From Pseudomonas sp. IPO3778 (lineage in GTDB: Bacteria > Pseudomonadota > Gammaproteobacteria > Pseudomonadales > Pseudomonadaceae): DNA of 64,000 nucleotides. Numbering within the stretch: the first letter of the stretch is position 1; every line of letters starts with the position of its first letter. Below the pieces are notes generated by a model. It was not told the origin of the DNA. It searched no databases and saw only the letters and a program-made list of their open reading frames with translations. Shown here piece by piece: positions 33,828-43,060 of the stretch. Location: assembly GCF_013386825.1 (NCBI RefSeq), contig NZ_JACARC010000041.1, positions 174,464-238,463 of the forward strand, read 5' to 3'. The translations under genes were made by a program, and so were the position numbers.

Positions 33828-35213
33828 ATGTCAACAGTTGCAAGTGCTGCTCAACCCGATGCGCCTGTCGCATGGGGCGCAGCGGATGAAAGCCTGATAA
33901 CCCCGCAAGGACGCCGGGAGTTGTATCGCGCCACCCTCGCCTGTTGGCTGGGCACGGCAATGGAGTATGCGGACTTCGCCCTGTATGGCCTGGCGGCGGG
34001 CCTTATCTTCGGCGATGTGTTTTTCCCCACTGTGTCGCCTGCCATGGCGTTGCTTTCCACCTTCGCGACCTGGTCGGTGGGGTTTGTGGCGCGGCCGATC
34101 GGTGCGCTGTTCTTCGGATGGCTGGGTGATCGCAAGGGCCGCAAGGTGGTCATGGTCTCGACCGTCGTGTTGATGGGCGCTTCCACCACGTTGATCGGCT
34201 TGGTCCCCAGCTATGCATCCATCGGTATCTGGGCGCCGGCATGCCTGGTACTGCTGCGCTTTACCCAGGGCTTTGGTGCAGGCGCCGAATTGGCTGCGGG
34301 CACGGTAATGCTGGGCGAGTTCGCGCCCGCCAAACAACGGGGCCTGGTGTCTTCGGTGATTGCCCTGGGCTCCAACAGTGGGACCTTGCTGGCTTCATTG
34401 GTGTGGCTTGCCGTGGTGCAAATGGATCAACAGCAACTGCAGGACTGGGGATGGCGCATTCCGTTCCTGTGCAGTTCGCTGATTGCCCTGGCTGCCCTCT
34501 GGCTGCGGCGCAACCTGCGGGAAACGCCGGTGTTCGAACTTCGAAAGGCTCAATTGCAAGCCCAGCGCGATAGCGCCCTCACCGCCCCGGTACAGCCGGT
34601 TGGTTTCTGGAAAGGCAGCCGGGCCTTTCTGACCATGGTCGGCCTGCGCATTGGCGAGAACGGCCCTTCTTACCTGGCGCAGGGGTTTATCGTCGGCTAT
34701 GTGGTGAAGGTGCTTGCGGTGGATAAAACTGTCGCCACCCAGTCCGTGTTGATCGCGTCGATCCTCGGCTTTGTGATCATCCCCTTGGCGGGCTGGCTGT
34801 CTGACCGGTTCGGTCGACGGATCGTGTACCGCTGTTTCTGCCTGCTGCTGATGCTCTACGCCTTCCCGGCGTTCATGCTGCTGGATTCCCGCGACCCGGC
34901 CATTGTCATGACCACCATCGTGGTCGGCATGGGCCTCGCGTCCCTGGGTATCTTCGGCGTACAGGCGGCCTGGAGCGTCGAGATATTCGGCGTGAAAAAC
35001 CGCTACACCAAACTGGCCCTGGCCAAGGAGCTGGGCTCGATCCTCTCGGGCGGTACCGCGCCGCTGGTGGCGGCCGCGCTGCTGACCTGGACCGGCCACT
35101 GGTGGGCGATTGCCGGGTACTTTGTCGCCATGGCCGGGATCGGTTTCGTGACGACCTTTGTCGCCCCGGAAACCCGTGGGCGCGACCTCAACGCGCTGGA
35201 AGATGCCCTCTAG
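33828..35213 (+). CDS. MFS transporter (metabolite:H+ symporter type), probable nucleoside or related uptake
   Basis: This 461-residue protein has 12 membrane helices. The start is the ATG at 33828 after CAGGAG; a TTG three bases earlier is also in frame. The loop 2-3 motif GWLGDRKGRKVV, LRFTQGFGAGAELAAGTVML and EFAPAKQRGLVSS are characteristic of the MHS family (ProP/ShiA-like). It is followed by an OprD porin, a LacI regulator and a nucleoside hydrolase, so the likely substrate is a nucleoside or a derivative. That assignment is from context only. Confidence 0.88.
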   Translation: MSTVASAAQPDAPVAWGAADESLITPQGRRELYRATLACWLGTAMEYADFALYGLAAGLIFGDVFFPTVSPAMALLSTFATWSVGFVARPIGALFFGWLGDRKGRKVVMVSTVVLMGASTTLIGLVPSYASIGIWAPACLVLLRFTQGFGAGAELAAGTVMLGEFAPAKQRGLVSSVIALGSNSGTLLASLVWLAVVQMDQQQLQDWGWRIPFLCSSLIALAALWLRRNLRETPVFELRKAQLQAQRDSALTAPVQPVGFWKGSRAFLTMVGLRIGENGPSYLAQGFIVGYVVKVLAVDKTVATQSVLIASILGFVIIPLAGWLSDRFGRRIVYRCFCLLLMLYAFPAFMLLDSRDPAIVMTTIVVGMGLASLGIFGVQAAWSVEIFGVKNRYTKLALAKELGSILSGGTAPLVAAALLTWTGHWWAIAGYFVAMAGIGFVTTFVAPETRGRDLNALEDAL

Positions 35214-35330
35214 TTTCACCCCCCTGAACAACCACTGACGCCTCGCAGAAAGGCGCAAACCCGCACGACGGTTCAACCACCAGTCGGGCGAAGCCATGCC
35301 TGTAAATCGGCAATCCATAGGAGCATTGAC

Positions 35331-36665
35331 ATGAAACGGTCCACCCTCGCACTGGCAGTGACGACCAGTATCCTTGCGCAACAAGCACTGGCCGCAGGCT
35401 TTATCGACGACAGCACGGCGTCGGTCAACGCGCGCACTTTTTACCTTCGCAGTGATAACCCGAACACCCCGGGCGTTGATCAGAACGAACTGACCCAGGG
35501 CTTCAAACTCGACTATCTCTCCGGGTTTACCCAAGGCACCGTCGGCTTCGGTCTCGACGTTCAAGCCATGCAGGCATTCAACCTTTCCGGTGGTACCCAG
35601 CACCCGAGCGCCAGCACCTCGAACTCACTCGCGCCGGTCGATTCGGACGGCACGCCGGTGGACAGCTGGAGTCGCCTTGGGGCCAATGCCAAGCTTCGCG
35701 TGTCCAAGACCGAGTTCCACGCCGGCAGCGGGTTGTCGCCGAACCTGCCGATCCTGGTGGCCAACGACGGCCGGTTGCTGCCGCAAACCTTTGAAGGCGT
35801 GACGGTAACGTCCAAAGACATCGATAACCTGACGATCAATGCGGGGCAACTCAACCGCTCCACGGGGCGTGCGTCGTCCAACGCCACAGGGTTGGCCATT
35901 GCCGGTGGCACCCAGGACAGCAACTCATTCACCTATGCCGGCGCCGACTGGAAAATCACCCCCACCACCACCCTGCAGTACTACCGCGCCGACCTGAAGG
36001 ACTACTACACCCAGGATTTCCTTGGCCTGTTGAACACCACGCCGCTGGGTGAAAACGCCCGCTTTAAAACCGACCTGCGCTACTTCAACAGCCAATCCCA
36101 GGGTAAAAACGGCACCACCGGCTACCTCTTCAACAACAACGGCGGCTACGCCAGCGAACCGGGCAAAGTGGATAACACCACCTGGAGTGCGGCGTTCACC
36201 TACTACCTGGGCGGCAACGCCTTCATGCTCGGCCGCCAGCAGGTGTCTGACTCCGGCGGCACCGTGTACTTGAACCAGGGCAACGTGGTGGGCGGCGCCG
36301 GCAACAGCGAAGGCAACGGCGGCGCCAGCGTGTACCTGATTACCGACGTGATGGATAACTCATTTATCCGCGCGGGGGAAAACACCAACTTTGCCCAGTA
36401 CTCCTACGATTTCGCCGCGCTGGGCGTGCCCGGCCTCTCGGCCTCGGCGCTGTACCTGCATGGCGACAACATCCGCTCCGTCGACGGCGCCAGCCGCTAC
36501 TCGGAGTGGGAACGTGACATGCGCATCGACTACGTGGTGCAGAGCGGTCCGTTGAAAGGGCTTGGCACCTCGTTGCGCGAAGGCAGTTTCCGCAGCGGCA
36601 TTCCCAACGTGGGTGCGGTGGACCAGGCGCGTGTGATCTTCAGCTACACCTACGCGATCTTCTGA
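35331..36665 (+). CDS. OprD-family outer-membrane porin
   Basis: This 444-residue porin has a signal peptide ending near QQALAAGF and the OprD family opening FIDDSTASVNARTFYLRSDN. It also has SGFTQGTVGFGLDVQAM and the closing strands RMIDYVVQSGPLKGL-like (here MRIDYVVQSGPLKGLGTSLR) to FSYTYAIF. It would admit the substrate of the neighbouring transporter. The ribosome site AGGAGC precedes the ATG. It lies 117 bases after the transporter and shares its promoter or has its own; no operator copy is seen directly upstream. Confidence 0.92.
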   Translation: MKRSTLALAVTTSILAQQALAAGFIDDSTASVNARTFYLRSDNPNTPGVDQNELTQGFKLDYLSGFTQGTVGFGLDVQAMQAFNLSGGTQHPSASTSNSLAPVDSDGTPVDSWSRLGANAKLRVSKTEFHAGSGLSPNLPILVANDGRLLPQTFEGVTVTSKDIDNLTINAGQLNRSTGRASSNATGLAIAGGTQDSNSFTYAGADWKITPTTTLQYYRADLKDYYTQDFLGLLNTTPLGENARFKTDLRYFNSQSQGKNGTTGYLFNNNGGYASEPGKVDNTTWSAAFTYYLGGNAFMLGRQQVSDSGGTVYLNQGNVVGGAGNSEGNGGASVYLITDVMDNSFIRAGENTNFAQYSYDFAALGVPGLSASALYLHGDNIRSVDGASRYSEWERDMRIDYVVQSGPLKGLGTSLREGSFRSGIPNVGAVDQARVIFSYTYAIF

Positions 36666-36774
36666 TCCTGAAGGGGCTGCGGGTGACTAAACGGAGCCGT
36701 ACACAGGTCATCAAACTGAAATAAACCAGCAGTGATAATGCCGCCCATCTCAGCCCCTTCTCTTGCCGCAAACA

Positions 36775-36788
36775 TCTACGCGGGTAGA
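36775..36788 (+). promoter_or_regulatory. LacI-type operator copy upstream of the lacI-family gene
   Basis: TCTACGCGGGTAGA has arms TCTAC and GTAGA separated by four bases, as in the palindrome at 33745-33758. It is 57 bases upstream of the regulator start and fits autoregulation. Confidence 0.6.
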
Positions 36789-36844
36789 CCCGTTACCGGG
36801 TACCGCCCGCGTGCCCATCGACTCACAGGAAATGGCAGGTCGCT

Positions 36845-37873
36845 TTGACAAAACAGTATCCCACCCGGGCCACACGCGATGATGTGGCCCGCGAAGCAGG
36901 AACCTCGGTCGCGGTCGTCAGCTATGTGATCAACGACGGCCCAAGGCCTGTCGCCAAAGCCACGCGCCAGCGCGTACTGGATGCCATAAAACACACCGGT
37001 TACCGACCCAATGGCGTCGCCCAGGCACTGGCCTCGGGCAAAACCCGCACCTATGGGCTGGTGGTTCCGAATATCTCGAATACCTTCATCGCCTCTTTCG
37101 CCCATGCACTGCAACAGGAAGCATTGGACAACGGCCTGGTCATCCTGCTGGGCGATTCCGGTGACTGCCGCAAGCGTGAGCTGAACCTGATCAACAACCT
37201 CCTGAGCCAGCGGGTGGATGGCCTGTTCTACACCAGCGTCGACCGCCACCCGCATATCGAGCTGATCCAGGCCAGCGGCACGCCGTTTGTGATGCTCGAC
37301 CGGGTCAACCCCAGCCTGGCCGTCAATATGCTGCGGGTGGACGAGCGTGGCGCTGCACGTCAAGTCACCGCGCATTTGCTGAGCCATGGTTACCGCGAGG
37401 TAGGCATCATTTGTGGCCCGCTGGAAATGCTCAACGCCCAGGACCGCTTGAACGGCTGGCGTGACGCGCTGGCGGACTACGGGATTGAGGAGCGTGCCGA
37501 ATGGAGAGTGCCCGCCAGCTACACCCGACAAGGCGGGTATGACGCGACGCAGCGCATGTTGGCCGACGGCCCCCCGGCCCGCGCGCTGTTTTGCTCCAAC
37601 GAAGCACAAGCCATCGGCTGTATTCGGGCCCTGTCGGAACGCGGCATAAAAGTCCCCGAACAAGTAGCCCTGGTGTGCTTTAACGGTACCGAGGAGTCGG
37701 CGTTTTATGCCCCATCACTGACCACCGTGTGCCAGCCCGTGCGGGAGATGGCCAAAGCGGCCATTGCCATGCTGCTGGCCTGGAATGGCGAGGTGAAGCT
37801 GCAAGAGTTTTCTCACCGTCTGGTGATTGGTGAGTCCTGCGGATGCGGCGCTGTGCAAACACCGCGAGTCTAA
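36845..37873 (+). CDS. LacI-family transcriptional regulator
   Basis: This 342-residue repressor-type regulator starts with TTG preceded by GGCAGG. The N-terminal HTH reads TRDDVAREAGTSVAVVSYVI with the hinge helix RPNGVAQALASGKTRTYGLV. A periplasmic-binding-protein-like effector domain spans residues 60-335 (VPNISNTFIASFAHALQQEA to TVCQPVREMAKAA). Given its place between the porin and the nucleoside hydrolase, the effector may be a nucleoside, base or ribose. The two matching palindromes at 33743 and 36775 are likely operators. Confidence 0.92.
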   Translation: MTKQYPTRATRDDVAREAGTSVAVVSYVINDGPRPVAKATRQRVLDAIKHTGYRPNGVAQALASGKTRTYGLVVPNISNTFIASFAHALQQEALDNGLVILLGDSGDCRKRELNLINNLLSQRVDGLFYTSVDRHPHIELIQASGTPFVMLDRVNPSLAVNMLRVDERGAARQVTAHLLSHGYREVGIICGPLEMLNAQDRLNGWRDALADYGIEERAEWRVPASYTRQGGYDATQRMLADGPPARALFCSNEAQAIGCIRALSERGIKVPEQVALVCFNGTEESAFYAPSLTTVCQPVREMAKAAIAMLLAWNGEVKLQEFSHRLVIGESCGCGAVQTPRV

Positions 37874-37888
37874 AAAAAAGAAGGTGAA

Positions 37889-38893
37889 ATGAAACGTTTA
37901 ATTATTGATTGCGATCCCGGAAACGGGATTGCAGGCGCCAATGTTGACGATGGTCTGGCATTGGCGCTGGCACTGGCCGCACCCGAACTGTCGCTTGAAC
38001 TGGTCACCACGGTGGCAGGCAACACCCCCAGCGCCGTGGGGTACAACGTCGCCCAAGACCTGATGAGTCGAACCGGCCGCTCGCTGCCCGTGGTCAGGGG
38101 CAGCACCCAGGCACTGCAGGAACCCGGCGGGCCCTGGCGCGATGCGCTGGACAACACCGTATATAAACGCCAGCTCGCGCATTTATGGAATGGCGTGCGC
38201 CCTCCCCTTGATGCCGAGGCTCCGGCCCAGGAAGCGGCCGACGCCATAGGCCAGTTGATTTGCGCGAACCCCGGGGAAATCACCCTGGTGGCGATCGGGC
38301 CGCTGACCAACGTGGCGCTGGCGATTGAACGCTACCCGGACATGATCAAGGCGGTCAGGCAAATCGTGATCATGGGCGGTGTTTTCGCCCTGGATGACTT
38401 CATCAAGGACACCAACTTCGGCTTCGATCCGGAAGCGGCGGACCGTGTCCTCAGTTGCGGTGCGAATATCACCCTGGTGCCCCTGGATGTCACCACGCAA
38501 ACCCTGATGACGCACCACGACCTGGACCGTATCCAGCAACTCGATACGCCCCTCGCCCGTTTCATCTGCGAGACGTTCAGGCCCTGGATCAACTATTCAA
38601 TGGCCACCCGCAGCCTGGCCGGTTGCTGGATCCATGACGCCCTGGTGGTTGCCTGGTTGCTGGATCCGCGCGTCGCCACCGCCACGCAGTACTACACGGA
38701 AGTAGAACTGCGCGCCGGCCGCACGCGGGGCAAAACCTGGCGCTATAAGCAGCCACTGCGGCTGGACGTTGGCATCACACCGCCGACCAGTGGGCTGGTG
38801 AACGTCTTGCAGACCGTGGACAACCGCTTGCTGCTGGACATCATCGAACAGTACTTGTCGATGCAGCCGCTCAAAGCATCGGCGAGCTGCTGA
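37889..38893 (+). CDS. Nucleoside hydrolase (inosine-uridine preferring type)
   Basis: This 334-residue enzyme would hydrolyse the N-glycosidic bond of ribonucleosides to ribose and base. The calcium-binding N-terminus is recognisable but split by an insertion: DCDPGNGIAGANVDDGLAL, where most family members have DxDPGxDDxxAL. Other family motifs are ITLVAIGPLTNVALAI, IVIMGGVF, NFGFDPEAADRVL, VPLDVTTQTLM and the catalytic-loop His in CWIHDALVVAWLL. The ATG follows GAAGGTGAA 15 bases after lacI, so it is co-transcribed. Its last 23 bases overlap the convergent GH13 gene. Confidence 0.9.
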   Translation: MKRLIIDCDPGNGIAGANVDDGLALALALAAPELSLELVTTVAGNTPSAVGYNVAQDLMSRTGRSLPVVRGSTQALQEPGGPWRDALDNTVYKRQLAHLWNGVRPPLDAEAPAQEAADAIGQLICANPGEITLVAIGPLTNVALAIERYPDMIKAVRQIVIMGGVFALDDFIKDTNFGFDPEAADRVLSCGANITLVPLDVTTQTLMTHHDLDRIQQLDTPLARFICETFRPWINYSMATRSLAGCWIHDALVVAWLLDPRVATATQYYTEVELRAGRTRGKTWRYKQPLRLDVGITPPTSGLVNVLQTVDNRLLLDIIEQYLSMQPLKASASC

Positions 38894-40937
38894 CCACCCG
38901 CAACGCCAAGCCTTCATACGCATCCAGCGTAATGGTGAAATCTCCCTCAGGCGTCAAATCACCCTCTACCCGCTCATTGATGATGTCCACCACCGGCCCG
39001 GGCGCGATATCGGGCAGGTGCAGGGTTTCAGTGATCGGCGTGGCGCCGAAGTTCAGCGCGGTGATCTGGGTGCCTTTGCCCGCCGGCAGTTCGTGAACCA
39101 TGATCAACAGCCCCGGGTGCTGCACGTCCGGCACCAGGATCTGGCGACTGGCGGCGATGTCGTAGGCGCGGCGCACGGCGAGGATTCTTTGCAGTTGGGA
39201 GGCAAACGAGTCCGGGTCGGTCAACTGGCTGATCAGGCTGCCATACAAGGTTTTCGGGCGCGGCATCTGCCCAGCGGATTGCTCCGCATCCGGGTTCAGG
39301 TCCACCAGGTCATAGGCGCCGCGATGTATCCAGCGCGTGTCGCCATCGCGCATCAAATGGGCGACCTCCTCCGCCGGCAACGGCAGTGCGCCGACCAGGT
39401 CCCAACCGGACAGCGCAAACACCCCCGGTTGCATTGCGTTGTACATCACCAGCAGCAGGTGAATCTGGCGGATCTGCTGGATATCTGCCGGGGTAATTGC
39501 CTCAAGGTCGCGAATCCCCAGCGCCGCGGTGATGATGCTGGCGGTGGTGCAGGACACCCCGTTGGTCACGAATTTCAGGTTATACGGCGCGTGTTCGCCC
39601 GCCAGGCGTTCGTACATCTGTTCGCGGATGTGCTCGCGCAGGATGCCGCCGGGAAAGGTCTGCCCCTGATACAGGTAGGAGTCATGGGCATGCAGGGTCC
39701 AGAAATGCACCAGCTCCAGGGTCAGTTCGTCATGGTTCTGCAAGGCATGGATCAGTGAGCCGGGGTCGATGCCGAGGGTATGCATCTCCCGCAGCATCAG
39801 CCGCAGGAATTCGGTGTCACCCATCAACAACGCGTGTTGGTACGCCGGTCGGGTGATGAAGTCATAGGACAGGTCGGCGCCGCCGTGGGACATGGCGGCA
39901 ATGTCATCCACCGTCAGGTTCAGTTCCTGGAAGCTGAAGCCGCCGGCCTTGCGAATCGCGCCGCCCAGCAGTTGGTTGCCGGTGATGGACAGCGGGTGGC
40001 TTTCAGACCAGGCGTTACCGTCGAGTTTTCGTTCCACACCGAGGAAGCCGTTGGCGTCCAGGCGCAGGATTTTCGCGCCCATCACGTCGATGGCGTGCAG
40101 GGCGTCGCCAATGATCATCTGCTGCGCGGCGAAGGTCGGGTCGAGCCAGTTCAGCGACGGCTGCCCTTCCTTGAAGTAATGCAGGTACACCCAGCGCCGG
40201 GGTTTGCCATCCACGCCGATGACCACGTCGGTGGCGCTCCAGTCGGTTTCCTTGACCCCGGGCTCGAAGAAAATCACCCGCTGCAACTGGCCGACGATGT
40301 AGTGCTTGTCTCTCAGTGCGTCGACCTGCGGCGGGCTGAGGTTCTGTGCATCGCGGCCTTCGGCAATCTCGGGCAGCAGTGGCCAGTCTTCCTCGCGGAT
40401 TTCCACCATGTGGTAGAGCCCGGGGTAGTCTTCGTAGGCCATCTCGGCCAGGCGGAAGTCCGCGCCTTTGCCGGTGTGGGACGGGATCACGTCGTCGATG
40501 ATCACTGCGTTATGGGCGGCGGCCATCCGGGCCAGGGACTGCAGTTGGGCTTCTGTGCCCAGTTGTGGGTCGATATCAAAGCTGATGCGGTCAAAGTTGC
40601 CGTCGATGGTCGGCGTGTGTTCGGTGCCCGAGAGGCCACCCGAGCGTTTCAACGGGCCGTTATGAATGCCCTGGATGCCGATTTTCGACAGCGCGTGCCA
40701 CAAGGTTTCATCCCCCAGGGCCTCCAGCACACTGCCGTTTTCGCGCGTCACGATAGACGCCGGGTACGCCGTGAACCACACCGACGCCAGGGCTGAAGCA
40801 TCACGGGGCCGGGTATGGGCATAGGGTTGTTGCCACAACCGGCCTTGCCCCGAGTAGAGTTTGGCCCGCTGCTTGGCGGCGTGCAGCATCGATTGTTCTA
40901 CCAGCCAGCCCACATGGTTCTTCTCAGCATCCGTCAT
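38871..40937 (-). CDS. GH13 alpha-amylase-family protein, trehalose-synthase-like
   Basis: This enzyme is about 688 residues long, with the start at the ATG at 40937 preceded by AGGTGATGG; an ATG at 40958 is also in frame. The four GH13 regions are present: region I VIIDDVIPSHTG (about 146-156), region II RLDANGFLG with nucleophile Asp294, region III FSFQELN with acid/base Glu338, and region IV LQNHDE with Asp403. The C-terminal beta domain is at about 590-688. It resembles the trehalose synthase-related group (maltose-trehalose interconversion) seen in Pseudomonas. The usual neighbours treY, treZ and glgE are absent, so the substrate is uncertain. Confidence 0.8.
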   Translation of the reverse strand: MTDAEKNHVGWLVEQSMLHAAKQRAKLYSGQGRLWQQPYAHTRPRDASALASVWFTAYPASIVTRENGSVLEALGDETLWHALSKIGIQGIHNGPLKRSGGLSGTEHTPTIDGNFDRISFDIDPQLGTEAQLQSLARMAAAHNAVIIDDVIPSHTGKGADFRLAEMAYEDYPGLYHMVEIREEDWPLLPEIAEGRDAQNLSPPQVDALRDKHYIVGQLQRVIFFEPGVKETDWSATDVVIGVDGKPRRWVYLHYFKEGQPSLNWLDPTFAAQQMIIGDALHAIDVMGAKILRLDANGFLGVERKLDGNAWSESHPLSITGNQLLGGAIRKAGGFSFQELNLTVDDIAAMSHGGADLSYDFITRPAYQHALLMGDTEFLRLMLREMHTLGIDPGSLIHALQNHDELTLELVHFWTLHAHDSYLYQGQTFPGGILREHIREQMYERLAGEHAPYNLKFVTNGVSCTTASIITAALGIRDLEAITPADIQQIRQIHLLLVMYNAMQPGVFALSGWDLVGALPLPAEEVAHLMRDGDTRWIHRGAYDLVDLNPDAEQSAGQMPRPKTLYGSLISQLTDPDSFASQLQRILAVRRAYDIAASRQILVPDVQHPGLLIMVHELPAGKGTQITALNFGATPITETLHLPDIAPGPVVDIINERVEGDLTPEGDFTITLDAYEGLALRVVSSSPML

Positions 40938-41082
40938 AAATCCATCACCTGCGGTCATGAAACATTCGATTCCAGCGCCTGCATTTGAACTTGCATCGCC
41001 GCACCGTTGGTTATTGTATGAGGGCCTGGGCAGCCATTCGTTGCATTGGCCGCACCCCCATCATCAACACTGAGGGCTGCAT

Positions 41083-41988
41083 GTGGACTACTTCGCGGCG
41101 TTAACCGCCTTTGTCGAGGCCGCCGAGGGCAATAACTTCTCGCGTGCCGCCGACCGGCTGGGCATCAAGGCGTCCACCGTTTCACGCTATGTGAAAGACC
41201 TGGAGCAAGACCTGGGTATCGCCCTGTTCAACCGCTCGACCCGCACGCTGCGCCTGACCGAAGGCGGCCAGACGTTCATGATGCACGCGCGCCGGGTGCT
41301 GGACGAGCTTGACCAGGCCAAGGCCGCCACCTCGGCGCTGAACGAACAGCCCCGTGGCGTACTCAAGCTCAACCTGCCGCCCGCCTTTGCCCGCCATCAT
41401 GTGCTGCCCACCTTGAATACGTTCCTGGCCCGCTACCCGCAGATCAAGCTGGAGCTGGTGCTGGATGACAACCACGTCAACCTGATCCACGCCGGCGCCG
41501 ACCTGGCGATCCGGATTGGCACCCTGGCGGATTCCACCCTGAAGGCACGCAAGATCTGTGATGAACGCTACCGACTGGTGGCCAGCGCGGCGTTTTGCCT
41601 GGAGCACCCTGCCCCATCCAGCCCGGCTGAACTGGCGGCGCTGCCGGCGATTCTGGGGGCGGCGGAGTTTGCTTTTGCCAACGGGCATGAGGTGTCGCCG
41701 CTGGTGCATCAAGACTGCATCCGGATCAACGACCTGGACGCACAGTTGATCGCGGTGCAGCAAGGCCTTGGGTTCGCCTTGCTGCCCGACTGGCTGGTGG
41801 CCAAGGGGATTGAGGCCGGGGAGCTGGTGGTGTGGTTGCCTGAGTGGACTATCCGAATCGCGGGCCGCGAGCCGGCGGTATGGTTCGTTTATCCACCCAA
41901 GCGCATCGTGTCGTCCAAGGTGCGGTGCTTCATCGATTTTATCGTCGAGCAACTCGGCGAAACACCGTATTGGAAGCGCGTCAGCTGA
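41083..41988 (+). CDS. LysR-family transcriptional regulator
   Basis: This 301-residue regulator starts with GTG (MDYFAALTAFVEAAEGNNFS) after GAGGGC. The N-terminal winged HTH (NFSRAADRLGIKASTVSRYV) is of the DsdA/AaeR-like LysR branch with ALFNRSTRTLRLTEGG. The effector domain runs from about 90 to 300 (LPPAFARHHVLPTLNTFLAR). It is divergent from the GH13 gene (145 bases apart), and its 3' end overlaps the convergent cupin gene by 8 bases. Either could be a target, with the divergent one more likely. Confidence 0.92.
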   Translation: MDYFAALTAFVEAAEGNNFSRAADRLGIKASTVSRYVKDLEQDLGIALFNRSTRTLRLTEGGQTFMMHARRVLDELDQAKAATSALNEQPRGVLKLNLPPAFARHHVLPTLNTFLARYPQIKLELVLDDNHVNLIHAGADLAIRIGTLADSTLKARKICDERYRLVASAAFCLEHPAPSSPAELAALPAILGAAEFAFANGHEVSPLVHQDCIRINDLDAQLIAVQQGLGFALLPDWLVAKGIEAGELVVWLPEWTIRIAGREPAVWFVYPPKRIVSSKVRCFIDFIVEQLGETPYWKRVS

Positions 41989-42931
41989 AGCGGATATCCA
42001 GCGACCGCAGATAGGTTTGCAGCCCCGCGTCCTGGATCGGAATCAGGAATGCCTCGGTGTCGGACTCGTTGAAATGGGCATGCCAGTAACCCGGCGGTGT
42101 CACGAAAGCCAGGCCGGGCGACCAGTCGACCCGCACCGGGTTGCGGATCTGCCCGTCGGCGTCCAGCTCGGTGCCCACCAGCGAGTAGCAGCCCTTTGGG
42201 CAATCAATGATGAAATCCAGGGCAATCGACTGGTGCCGATGAGGCTTTTGAACCGACCCGGCGGGCAGGATCCCGTACATCGCCCACAGCACATGGGTCA
42301 CGGTGCGGGTTTGCGGGAAGTTGCGATTGCCCAGCAGGATGCTGATACGGCTGCGGTCCTGGGCGCGGGGATCGTCGGCGGCTTCACGCAGCTTGGCGTT
42401 GGCCAGGTCTGCGGGGTACAGCGTTGGCACGAAGCGGTCGGTGCTGCGGGTCACGCCCAAATAACGCAACAGGGGTTCGTCATGCACGTAGTACAGACGG
42501 GCATCCTCGGTTGCGCTGAAATGCGCCTGCTGCACGCCCGGCAGCGCAATAAAGCCCCCCTTGGACCATTCGATCCGATGCTCGCCCTGGACCACGCTGC
42601 CCTCCCCGGCGATCACATAAAACACCTGTGAGGTGGCGTTGGGTTGCAGGTCCAGCGTGTCGCCGGCGTTCAGGCGAATGAAGTTTGCGCACAGCCCCGG
42701 GCCGGAGGCCGGGCCTTCGCAGCCCAGCTCGTCGCTGAGGTCCAGCGGGACAACCCGGGATGGGCCGCTGTCGTACAGCGAGGCCGGGAAGCTATGGTAA
42801 GGAATCCGGGTGATCAGGTTGGCGCTGATGGGGTTGGCGGCCTTGCTGTATTCGAAGTATTCGGCGTCGAGCAGGTGCAGGGGCTGGGTATCAGTCACGT
42901 CAGGCTTGAATTCACGGTTCATTATGGTCAT
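41981..42931 (-). CDS. Bicupin protein, possible dioxygenase-like enzyme
   Basis: This 316-residue protein has two cupin barrels. The first is at about 85-160 (LQPNATSQVFYVIAGEGSVV and LPGVQQAHF) and the second at about 225-300 (PHRHQSIALDFIID with paired histidines, and TPPGYWHAHFNES). The second barrel keeps the H-x-H and late His pattern of metal-binding cupins, while the first lacks clear ligands. It resembles gentisate-dioxygenase-like bicupins in layout, but I would not assign that reaction. The start at 42931 (MTIMNREF) or 42922 is ambiguous. It is separated from the next operon by about 130 bases. Confidence 0.72.
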   Translation of the reverse strand: MTIMNREFKPDVTDTQPLHLLDAEYFEYSKAANPISANLITRIPYHSFPASLYDSGPSRVVPLDLSDELGCEGPASGPGLCANFIRLNAGDTLDLQPNATSQVFYVIAGEGSVVQGEHRIEWSKGGFIALPGVQQAHFSATEDARLYYVHDEPLLRYLGVTRSTDRFVPTLYPADLANAKLREAADDPRAQDRSRISILLGNRNFPQTRTVTHVLWAMYGILPAGSVQKPHRHQSIALDFIIDCPKGCYSLVGTELDADGQIRNPVRVDWSPGLAFVTPPGYWHAHFNESDTEAFLIPIQDAGLQTYLRSLDIRFS

Positions 42932-43060
42932 CCATCTACGGCTGGATTTCGCGACGCCTCGTGGGACGTTGCGGCGGTGATGGAACTATAGGCACTGCGC
43001 GGCGGTGGATTAATCCCCCCTGCCGCACAGCAGTTGTGCGACAGGGGGCAGGAACGCTCC

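Noticed and set aside
36671..36759. AAGGGGCTG and CAGCCCCTT as arms of a terminator after the first OprD porin
   Set aside because: The arms are about 70 bases apart without a T-run, so a stable terminator hairpin is unlikely.
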